Assembly: GCA_964400545.1 (NCBI GenBank)
Contig: CAYNUG010000004.1
Coordinates: 1-50,631 of the forward strand
Direction of reading: 5' to 3'
DNA: 50,631 nt
Source: UBA647 sp964400545
GTDB taxonomy: Bacteria; Acidobacteriota; Aminicenantia; UBA2199
In this document: positions 16,594-23,398 of the stretch, piece after piece
Layout of the letters: each line of letters begins with the position of its first letter
How positions within the stretch are numbered: position 1 is the first letter of the stretch
Translations under genes and position numbers: made by a program
Notes under the pieces: generated by a model
Database searches by the model: none
Seen by the model: only the letters and a program-made list of their open reading frames with translations
Told to the model about the DNA's origin: nothing

Positions 16594-19242
16594 ATGATTC
16601 ATAGATCATATAAGTCTTTTTTGATCATTACCATCATTTTATTCTCAACCACATTGTTACTGCTTCCACAGGAAGAAGTTGTTAAGAATACAGATCCCGG
16701 ACTTAGGCTGAAGTGGTATGCCGAACATGAGGCTATGAAGAAAGACTCCATATTCAAAAACCTCCCATGGCAATTTTTGGGACCACTTAATGTCAGTGGG
16801 CGAATGACTGATGTCGAAGTTATTGTTCCAAAGGGAAAAAACTATTCTATCTATATTGCAGCAGCTTCCGGAGGTGTCTGGAAAACTCAAAATGAAGGTA
16901 CCACATGGGAACCTGTTTTTGAGAACAAAGCTTCAACATCGATCGGGAATATTGCCATCGCTCCTTCCGATCAAAAAACGATCTGGGTTGGAACGGGAGA
17001 AGCAAATATCTACCGGAGTTCACAAACCGGAGCGGGGATCTATAAATCTACTGACGGAGGAAAAACCTGGCAACATATGGGCCTTACCGATACAAATACA
17101 ATCTCAAAGATCATTATTCACCCGAAAAATCCCGACATAGTATACGTGGCAGCTTCCGGGCATGAGTGGACCGACAACTCTGCAAGAGGACTATATAAAA
17201 CTTCTGATGGGGGTAAAACCTGGGAGAAGATCAAATTCATTAACGGCAGGACAGGAGCAATAGATCTCGTTATGGACCTTTCAAACCCCGACACCCTATA
17301 TGTTTCATTCTGGCAGAGAATAAGAAGAAAATGGAATGATCCAAGAATAGAAAAAGGATATAAATGGAGCGGATTATACAGAACAAATAATGGCGGGAAG
17401 AACTGGACAGAGATCAATAAAGGGCTTCCTGAAGCAAAATACAGAGGAAGGATCGGCATCGATCTATGCAGGGCAAAACCAAATATTCTATATGCTTTTA
17501 TTGATAACTATGAGATAGCCGGAGAGTGGGAACCCGGAGACTTCGACACTTACGGAAGACCCAAAGGAGGAAAGATAAAGGGTGCAACCGTATTTAGAAG
17601 TGATAATTCCGGATCATCATGGAAACGGGTTAGTGAAGAGAACGGATATATGGAAAATCTTTCCAATACATATGGATGGGTCTTCGGTCAGATCAGAGTT
17701 GACCCCAACAACGAGAACAGGATTTACGTGATGGGACTTGCCCTGAATGTTTCAGAAAACGGTGGGAAAACTTTTCATCCCATAGGTCGTCAGCACGGAG
17801 ACCACCACGGACTGTGGATAGATCCTGATAATTCTGATTATCTCGTTAACGTTAACGATGGAGGGCTTGCCATCTCTTATGACGGAGGAAAGCATTTCAG
17901 GACCTTTGCCAACAGACTTCCTCTCGCTCAATTTTTCAATGTAAATTATGATATGGGGAAACCCTTCCGTGTGTACGGTTCTGTTCAAGATCATGGAAGT
18001 TACAAAGCGATAGTCGATACAAGCCGTGGAAGGTTTAATATCCCGGCACAGAAATGGGAGAATGCCCCGGGAGGAGAAGGTAGCAATCATGCTATTGACC
18101 CCACAGATGCAAATACTGTCTATTCCGCAGGGTTTTATGGAACACTGATGAGGACAGATATAAAAAATGACAAAACAAAGGTCATAGTTCCCAAATCAGA
18201 GAAAGACAAAGAGAAGTTCAGAGGGCAATGGCTAGCTCCATTTATCTTATCACCTCACGATCCGAAAGTTATCTATCACGGAATGAACTACATCTTCAAA
18301 TCTTCCGATAGGGGTGAAACATGGAAAAAGATCAGTCCTGATCTCTCCTATAACAAAAAGGACATGAAAGGGGACATCCCATATCAAACTATCTTTGCAA
18401 TTTCAGAATCACCTCTGAAAGCAGGTTTCATATATGCCGGAACAGATGACGGAAGGGTATGGTTCACGGATAATGATGGGAAGAACTGGAAGAATATTAC
18501 CGGCGATCTTCCATATAGAAAGTGGGTCTCAAGGATCGTTGCCTCTCAATATGACCTCGGGACCGTATATCTTACTCAGAACGGGAAAAGGGATGATGAT
18601 TTCACTCCCTACATCTGGAGATCAACAAACTTCGGTAACACCTGGGAAAGTATTGTTTCCAATATCCCTACAGGACCTGTTAATGTTATAAGAGAAGATC
18701 CTTCAGACAAAAATATACTATATCTGGGTACAGACTTCGGAGTATATGTATCCCTGAATGCCGGAAAGAAATGGCATACTCTCATGAACAACCTGCCTAC
18801 AACATATGTTCAGGACCTTGTCGTACATCCCAGGGAAGATATTCTGATTGCTGCAACTCACGGTAGAGGGATGTATGCCATCGACATCAGATACATTCAG
18901 GAAATGGCAAAAACAGGATTAAACAATGACCTTTTCTTATTCCCGCCTGAGAATGCAAAACTGCCGAAATGGAGAATGTGGTATTGGGCAGGAAAGAAAC
19001 CGGGTAATTTCGGGTTCTGGCTGAATAGTGATGCAAAAGTAAAGATCGTGATCACCGGTCATGATGGCAAAACCGTAAGGTCGATTGTATCCAACGGAAT
19101 AAAGGGATTCAATTTTATAAAATGGGACCTGAGACCGGATAAGCCGGAAAAGAAAAATCCTTTTGTGATATCTGGAATATACAAAGTGAAAATAACTGCA
19201 GGAAAATTTTCATCCGAATGCTCTATTGAAGTAAAAAAATAA
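16594..19242 (+). CDS. VPS10/BNR-repeat beta-propeller secreted protein
   Basis: An 882-residue exported protein (signal peptide about 1-27). The start ATG at 16594 has AGGAGGT six bases upstream; an earlier in-frame ATG at 16546 is in the leader. The mature chain begins with WQFLGPLNVSGRMTDV, the usual opening of sortilin/VPS10-like 'glycosyl hydrolases' of Bacteroidota, Acidobacteriota and candidate phyla. It then carries many BNR/Asp-box repeats of type S-x-D-G-G-K-T-W spread along the chain, which form beta-propellers. A C-terminal beta-sandwich (about 790-882) resembles FlgD-like/T9SS-type Ig domains (IKWDLRPDKP). Enzymatic activity in this family is unproven. It may bind or cleave extracellular glycans or peptides. 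Confidence 0.85.
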   Translation: MIHRSYKSFLIITIILFSTTLLLLPQEEVVKNTDPGLRLKWYAEHEAMKKDSIFKNLPWQFLGPLNVSGRMTDVEVIVPKGKNYSIYIAAASGGVWKTQNEGTTWEPVFENKASTSIGNIAIAPSDQKTIWVGTGEANIYRSSQTGAGIYKSTDGGKTWQHMGLTDTNTISKIIIHPKNPDIVYVAASGHEWTDNSARGLYKTSDGGKTWEKIKFINGRTGAIDLVMDLSNPDTLYVSFWQRIRRKWNDPRIEKGYKWSGLYRTNNGGKNWTEINKGLPEAKYRGRIGIDLCRAKPNILYAFIDNYEIAGEWEPGDFDTYGRPKGGKIKGATVFRSDNSGSSWKRVSEENGYMENLSNTYGWVFGQIRVDPNNENRIYVMGLALNVSENGGKTFHPIGRQHGDHHGLWIDPDNSDYLVNVNDGGLAISYDGGKHFRTFANRLPLAQFFNVNYDMGKPFRVYGSVQDHGSYKAIVDTSRGRFNIPAQKWENAPGGEGSNHAIDPTDANTVYSAGFYGTLMRTDIKNDKTKVIVPKSEKDKEKFRGQWLAPFILSPHDPKVIYHGMNYIFKSSDRGETWKKISPDLSYNKKDMKGDIPYQTIFAISESPLKAGFIYAGTDDGRVWFTDNDGKNWKNITGDLPYRKWVSRIVASQYDLGTVYLTQNGKRDDDFTPYIWRSTNFGNTWESIVSNIPTGPVNVIREDPSDKNILYLGTDFGVYVSLNAGKKWHTLMNNLPTTYVQDLVVHPREDILIAATHGRGMYAIDIRYIQEMAKTGLNNDLFLFPPENAKLPKWRMWYWAGKKPGNFGFWLNSDAKVKIVITGHDGKTVRSIVSNGIKGFNFIKWDLRPDKPEKKNPFVISGIYKVKITAGKFSSECSIEVKK

Positions 19243-19266
19243 CAGACTATTCTCTTGATAATACTA

Positions 19267-19300
19267 GAGGTGAGTGGAGGAATGTTTCTCCACTCACCTC
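19267..19300. terminator. Bidirectional hairpin between convergent genes
   Basis: Perfect 13-bp inverted repeat (GAGGTGAGTGGAG / CTCCACTCACCTC) with an 8-base loop, midway between the 3' ends of the VPS10-like gene (plus) and the PDZ gene (minus). Neither side has a long U tract, but the position and strength suit a shared terminator. Confidence 0.6.
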
Positions 19301-19309
19301 CAGTGGGAA

Positions 19310-20413
19310 TTAAATAAACACCTCTTCTTCTTTTTCTTCTATTCTTTTCAGTTTTTCTTTAAGTTCTTTCTTCATGAGCTTATTCATTTTTTTCATTTCT
19401 ATTTCTTTTTTCATCATTATCTGTTTCATCTTTTCTTTCTCTTTTATCAACTTTAATTTTAACTTAAGGAGATTCCCATCCGAATCACGCCAAACTTTTA
19501 CATCCTCCATGATCTCAGGAACATTGATGGGAGCATTCTGAAAGTCAAAACGAAAAATATTATTACCCTTATCTCCGAAGAACATTGCACCGCCAAAAGA
19601 CCTCTCACCTAATTCTACTGTTATTTTTTTTACTTTCTTATGTCTAAGAATATTGAGAATGATCTTATCACCTTTTTTCTTTCCCATAATGGCCTTCGAA
19701 ACATCTCCCGGCCCTTTTATCATTTTCCCCTCAATTTTCAGAATAACATCACCGGAAAGAATTCCGGCCTTTTCAGCCGCACTTCCCTTTGTTACATTCA
19801 TGATCAGAGCACCACCGTCCTTTTTCACACCAAAGTATTTTGCAAAATTTTCATCCATTATCCTCATCTCAACGCCAAGATAAGCACCTTTTTTCATCTT
19901 GAAGTTTTTCAGTCCATTCAATTTCTCTAATTCTTTTAATTTTTTCAATTCACCATGAAGCTTATCTCCGAAGAACCGGAGCTTATTCCCTGCCTGATCT
20001 AAATATAACTCATTCATCTCCCACTTCCCGAGTACGACAGTGGCAGACATACCCTTTCCGTCCCTGACATATTTGATCTTCACTTTTGTGCCGGGGGCAC
20101 TTCTGCTTACAGCTTCAGCCACGTCATCAGGCCTGCGTGTCTTAATATCATCAATATACTGAATCACATCATATTTTTTCAATCCGGCTTTGAACGCAGC
20201 CTCATCTTTGGTAACACCCGTCACAAGGACACCGAATCTGACACCGAACTCTTCTCTGTCATCACCGGAAAGTTTCTCAATATTTACTCCGAGATACCCT
20301 TTCCCTTTCGATTTTCCCGCATAAGTCTGAACGGTTATCATCGCAAAAATCACAAGAAAAGCTAAAATGACCAAATGGACTTTCCCATATTGTTCCTTTT
20401 TTAAAAATTTCAT
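19310..20413 (-). CDS. Two-PDZ exported protein with charged coiled-coil tail
   Basis: A 367-residue protein with an N-terminal signal or anchor (about 12-32). It has two PDZ domains: 39-128, with the carboxylate loop Y-L-G-V, and 176-268, with A-Y-L-G-V. A Lys/Glu/Met-rich helix follows at about 316-364. No protease domain is present, so it is an adaptor-like rather than HtrA-like protein, probably periplasmic. The ATG at 20413 is chosen because GGAGG lies 5 bases upstream; a TTG four codons earlier is less likely. The coiled tail may mediate oligomerisation. It stands alone, ending against the VPS10-like gene. Confidence 0.85.
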   Translation of the reverse strand: MKFLKKEQYGKVHLVILAFLVIFAMITVQTYAGKSKGKGYLGVNIEKLSGDDREEFGVRFGVLVTGVTKDEAAFKAGLKKYDVIQYIDDIKTRRPDDVAEAVSRSAPGTKVKIKYVRDGKGMSATVVLGKWEMNELYLDQAGNKLRFFGDKLHGELKKLKELEKLNGLKNFKMKKGAYLGVEMRIMDENFAKYFGVKKDGGALIMNVTKGSAAEKAGILSGDVILKIEGKMIKGPGDVSKAIMGKKKGDKIILNILRHKKVKKITVELGERSFGGAMFFGDKGNNIFRFDFQNAPINVPEIMEDVKVWRDSDGNLLKLKLKLIKEKEKMKQIMMKKEIEMKKMNKLMKKELKEKLKRIEEKEEEVFI

Positions 20414-20532
20414 AACTGCCTCCAATCTGTTTTTACTTCTTTAGACAACAGGAGAAATCAAAAAGTTTCAATCAGGGAATTTTTTCAGGATTATTTCAAG
20501 CTGAGATCGAACCGTAAATAATGGAACGGATA

Positions 20533-20838
20533 TCATTGTTTTTCAATTTTGACAAGCTCCTCTAAAAGTGAAGGATCGGATATCAACTTAAGTTTATCAT
20601 TTCTGGAAAGCTTTTTGATCCCTATTTCATATTTGAGAGCAAGGCTGTGTGATCCGGCATTTATTTTGAATACTATATCCAGAGGGCCTCTTCCTCTCAG
20701 ATATTTTGATCCCTTTCCGGAAACATGATCTTTGAACCTTTTTTCAATATTCTTTGTGATCCCGGTATAATAACTGCCGTCACCACCTTGAATAATATAT
20801 ATTACCCAATTGTCATGCGGTGAAGACTCTTCAGTCAT
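20533..20838 (-). CDS. GIY-YIG endonuclease-domain protein
   Basis: A 101-residue single-domain member of the UPF0213/YhbQ-type GIY-YIG family (PF01541). VIYIIQ (12-17) stands for GIY and YTGIT (24-28) for YIG. The conserved arginine is R34, followed by the D-H and GKGSKYLRGRGP segment (41-52). These proteins are thought to nick or repair DNA; the cellular role is not settled. It overlaps the ppsR stop by 8 bases, so it is translationally coupled to ppsR. That coupling has no obvious functional reason. Confidence 0.88.
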   Translation of the reverse strand: MTEESSPHDNWVIYIIQGGDGSYYTGITKNIEKRFKDHVSGKGSKYLRGRGPLDIVFKINAGSHSLALKYEIGIKKLSRNDKLKLISDPSLLEELVKIEKQ

Positions 20839-21667
20839 CTATTATTCCGAGATCATCAATCTCTTCCCCTGATGCCCTGATCCTCGCAAGGATATCCGAA
20901 GCAATCTCTTCAATTGGTTTGTTTGTGACATCGATTACAGAACACTCATTGATGCCTCTGAATATCTTTCTCGCATATCTTAATTCTTCTGTAACATAAT
21001 CGATATCAGAATAATTCCCGGTGGAACCACCGAGATGGCTGTCACGAACACTTCTCAACTCGGATAAGTTTGTCGGATAAGTTGACAAACCGAACACATG
21101 AAGACCCTTCAGATCATAGATCATTTCCGGCGGTTCAATATTCAGAATTATAGGAACATTTGAAACTCTCCAGCCTTTGAAGGCAAGATATATACTGAGA
21201 GGAGTTTTAAATGTTCTCGATACACCGATAAGCACAACCTCGCCTTTATCAATTTCTTCAACCCTCTGCCCGTCATCATGTCTGAACGCAAATTCCATTG
21301 CCTCTATTCTTTGAAAATAGGCTCTGTTAAGCTTTCTGAACATTCCCGGAGTTTCAACAGGAGAATAATCAAGCTGACGGGAAAGCTGGGCAAGAAGAGG
21401 TCCCATAAGATCAATGGTCTCCACATCGTTCAGCCTCCCTAGTATCAGTATCCTGTCCCTCAATCTCTTGGATACAATGGTATGAACAACAAATCCCTTA
21501 TTCGCTTTGGCTTCCTCAATAATATCTTTGATCTCAGAACCCATATGAATATGAGAACGGATATTGATCTCAATATTCACCTTACCGAACTGAGCCATAG
21601 CGGACTGCAATGCACCTTTTGCCGTTTTTCCTGTCCCGTCCGAGATCACATATACTTGATGTTTCAT
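20831..21667 (-). CDS. ppsR: PEP synthase / PPDK regulatory protein (PpsR, DUF299)
   Basis: A bifunctional kinase/pyrophosphorylase (PF03618) that reversibly inactivates PEP synthase or pyruvate phosphate dikinase by ADP-dependent threonine phosphorylation. The 278 residues include the N-terminal ISDGTGKTA (8-16) and the P-loop-like GVSRTFKTPLSIYLA (148-162), where F153 replaces the more usual serine. The G-L-S-T-Y-P-T-N-L segment and a late R-x-x-x-Y-x-D region are also present. The dikinase target is not in the window. It follows the HPr-kinase-like gene by 81 bases, with a possible weak promoter (ATTCAA/AATATA on the plus strand, 18 bp apart). Confidence 0.93.
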   Translation of the reverse strand: MKHQVYVISDGTGKTAKGALQSAMAQFGKVNIEINIRSHIHMGSEIKDIIEEAKANKGFVVHTIVSKRLRDRILILGRLNDVETIDLMGPLLAQLSRQLDYSPVETPGMFRKLNRAYFQRIEAMEFAFRHDDGQRVEEIDKGEVVLIGVSRTFKTPLSIYLAFKGWRVSNVPIILNIEPPEMIYDLKGLHVFGLSTYPTNLSELRSVRDSHLGGSTGNYSDIDYVTEELRYARKIFRGINECSVIDVTNKPIEEIASDILARIRASGEEIDDLGIIDD

Positions 21668-21748
21668 TTAATATTTCAATCCTAATCCCAAATACAAAAA
21701 AATTTCCTCAACAACAATAACAAATATAGATCATAATATAATATAAAT

Positions 21749-22681
21749 TCAAGTCCTAAATTCAGGAGCACTCTCAACATCTTTCCAGAAAGTATCATCT
21801 ATCTTGAGATTATGAGAACAGCATTTTACTTTTCTCACAAAATTGTTCAGATTTAAAAAATATGCTTTATTAAATTCCTGAATCTTACTTCTTTCCATAT
21901 TTAACACAAAATATTCATTTGCCTGCTTAACCAATTCCGCAAGGAGACAAAGCGCTTCACCTTTTCCGAGAGATTTCATCTTTGACTCAGGGCCCCTGTC
22001 AATAAAGATCACAGTTTTAAGTCTGACAGGTCTTTCAATGATAACAGACTTGAACTGCACTTTGTCCTTTTTCCAAAGGACTCTGCTCCATGTTGGGAAA
22101 GGGTAAGCAAAATATTCCCCGGAACTTAACCTCACAACAAGAGTCAGATCATCTGATAATGAGAACCATGGGAAACGGAACATCCCGCTGGCAGTTGATT
22201 TTCCCGAACCTGATGCGCCGGCAAGGAGAACTCCTTTACTTTCATTTTTATTTCCCGGATCAAATCTGACAAGTCCGGAGTGGATCAGGAAACCTCCACT
22301 TTCAAAAAAGCAACTGCCGATCAGTGCCGAAAGTTTCGATAATTGCCTCCACATCCACTCCTCTTCGGACAAAAAGTTAACCGAGCCGTCGCTGTTCCTG
22401 ACAGGAGTTCCATCCCTCATTAAGACCCTCGGAGTTTTTTCAGGGTCAAGCACAAAAGAAATGTTATTCTCATTATTGAAGTTGTCCTTTTTTTTAGATC
22501 CGTTGATTATTACATCTGTTCCTGCAGAACTCAAAATAATACGATTATTTATCTCTTCCGGAACTTCCGTCCTTTTCAGACTGAGGGACTCACCGAATAT
22601 AGATAAAACCTTCTCCGCTTTTGAATCACTGGCAGTGACTGCAACCCCACCTGTTTCGATCTTAATAATATAACCTTCCAC
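21749..22681 (-). CDS. HPr-kinase-like P-loop protein of a peptide cassette
   Basis: A 310-residue protein whose C-terminal half matches HPr kinase/phosphorylase-related proteins (PF07475-like). H135 sits in F-L-I-H-S-G-L-V, Walker A is GASGSGKST (155-163), and an acidic LSDDLTLV (175-182) takes the Walker B position. The N-terminal 120 residues are unlike true HprK. Relatives sit beside PqqD-like proteins and small precursors (HPr-rel and SynChlorMet ScmC-type families). A comparable kinase phosphorylates the lasso peptide paeninodin. The start is GTG, one base after the pqqD-like stop (TAA-A-GTG), with GGGAG upstream, so coupling is tight. I infer it phosphorylates the adjacent peptide. No HPr or PTS gene is seen here. 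Confidence 0.8.
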   Translation of the reverse strand: MEGYIIKIETGGVAVTASDSKAEKVLSIFGESLSLKRTEVPEEINNRIILSSAGTDVIINGSKKKDNFNNENNISFVLDPEKTPRVLMRDGTPVRNSDGSVNFLSEEEWMWRQLSKLSALIGSCFFESGGFLIHSGLVRFDPGNKNESKGVLLAGASGSGKSTASGMFRFPWFSLSDDLTLVVRLSSGEYFAYPFPTWSRVLWKKDKVQFKSVIIERPVRLKTVIFIDRGPESKMKSLGKGEALCLLAELVKQANEYFVLNMERSKIQEFNKAYFLNLNNFVRKVKCCSHNLKIDDTFWKDVESAPEFRT

Positions 22682-22682
22682 T

Positions 22683-22997
22683 TTAATCGGTCTCCCGATC
22701 TTCCGGAATCAGGTGGTTCTTTTCTCTGAGATCTATAAACATTCTCCGGTGCATTCTCCCAATAAGATCTGCGACATCTTCTTTCGCCTTCTCAAATTCC
22801 ACCAAAAAATTATCGCTGATAACTTTGGAAATATCTCTGATCGTTCTTTTCCCGTCAATTTTATTCCATACTAAAAGACTTGTGGAATTCAGGCCCATGG
22901 TTTCCGCTGTCAGAGTATTAAAAAGGACAGCATAATCTTCAAGATCATCAATTAAGATAATACTTTTTGATCTTTCAGGTGTAAAACTGATGTTCAT
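22683..22997 (-). CDS. PqqD-like peptide-binding (RRE) protein
   Basis: A 104-residue stand-alone RiPP recognition element (PF05402). The core is L-N-x-T-S-L-L-V-W-N-K-I-D-G (36-49), then R-T-I-R-D-I (51-56) and a helix with F-E-K-A-K-E-D-V (68-75). In PQQ, lasso and SCIFF systems this winged-helix fold binds the leader of a precursor peptide and presents it to the modifying enzyme. It starts 29 bases after the precursor stop and is coupled to the HPr-kinase-like gene. There is no fused radical SAM domain, and no radical SAM gene is nearby. Confidence 0.88.
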   Translation of the reverse strand: MNISFTPERSKSIILIDDLEDYAVLFNTLTAETMGLNSTSLLVWNKIDGKRTIRDISKVISDNFLVEFEKAKEDVADLIGRMHRRMFIDLREKNHLIPEDRETD

Positions 22998-23017
22998 ATG
23001 AGAATTATATCAGAAAT

Positions 23018-23048
23018 AAAAAAAAATCAGGTAACGTACATTCCTGTT
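23018..23048 (-). terminator. Possible attenuator after the precursor gene
   Basis: On the minus strand the end of the precursor gene holds CAGG ... CCTG (4-bp stem, 11-base loop), followed within three bases by a run of nine T. The stem is weak. It could cause partial termination, giving more precursor than maturation-enzyme message. Confidence 0.3.
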
Positions 23049-23320
23049 CTGCAATCATCAGGGTCACTATCTCCACCGGATCCGGCTTCACAATAGTATG
23101 GACTATTACCGGAAATACAATCACCCGCTCCCGGAGAAGAACCGGTACTACAATAGGTACCAGTCCATCCATCACCACCGGTTGCACATTGTTCCGGGGT
23201 CGGTCCGGCAGCACTTCCGGTAAAACAGCCCAAAACACTGTCCTGGCCGGTAACAGTTCTCGATTTGGCTCCGAGATCTATGCATTCTGGAGAAACATAC
23301 TTTTTTTTATTAATATTCAT
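23027..23320 (-). CDS. Candidate RiPP precursor with six C-x-[T/S/A]-G units
   Basis: A 97-residue peptide starting at ATG 23320. The leader contains Y8-x-x-P11-x-C13-x-x-x-G17 and R-T-V-T (21-24), closely matching the Y-x-x-P-x-L-x-x-x-G leader motif bound by lasso RRE proteins except that L is C. The rest is rich in Gly, Ser, Thr and Asp. It carries six regularly spaced cysteines, each opening a C-x-[T/S/A]-G unit: C32, C45, C57, C68, C77 and C90 (steps of 13, 12, 11, 9 and 13). It directly precedes a PqqD-like and an HPr-kinase-like gene and has its own promoter. There is no signal peptide. Final chemistry is unknown; phosphorylation, disulfides or thioethers are possible. Confidence 0.75.
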   Translation of the reverse strand: MNINKKKYVSPECIDLGAKSRTVTGQDSVLGCFTGSAAGPTPEQCATGGDGWTGTYCSTGSSPGAGDCISGNSPYYCEAGSGGDSDPDDCRTGMYVT

Positions 23321-23358
23321 ATAGTTATTTTCCAAACAATCATTCCATTATTGTTCCC

Positions 23359-23387
23359 ATTCTAATAAATAAAAATCCGATTGTCAA
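23359..23387 (-). promoter_or_regulatory. Promoter of the peptide precursor gene
   Basis: TTGACA (23387-23382), exactly 17 bases, then TAGAAT (23364-23359) on the minus strand. It begins 12 bases after the M48 stop codon, and the predicted start site is about 30 bases before the precursor ATG. Precursor, pqqD-like and kinase genes would form one transcript. Confidence 0.72.
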
Positions 23388-23398
23388 GACTCCTTGGA

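Noticed and set aside
21749..22681. A true HPr kinase/phosphorylase for PTS control
   Set aside because: Only the P-loop half matches. The N-terminal domain differs, no HPr or PTS gene is nearby, and the gene is coupled to a PqqD-like gene.
21749..23387. A lasso peptide gene cluster
   Set aside because: The leader motif and RRE fit, but there is no asparagine-synthetase-like cyclase and no transglutaminase-like leader protease, and the core has no Gly1 with Asp/Glu at positions 7-9.
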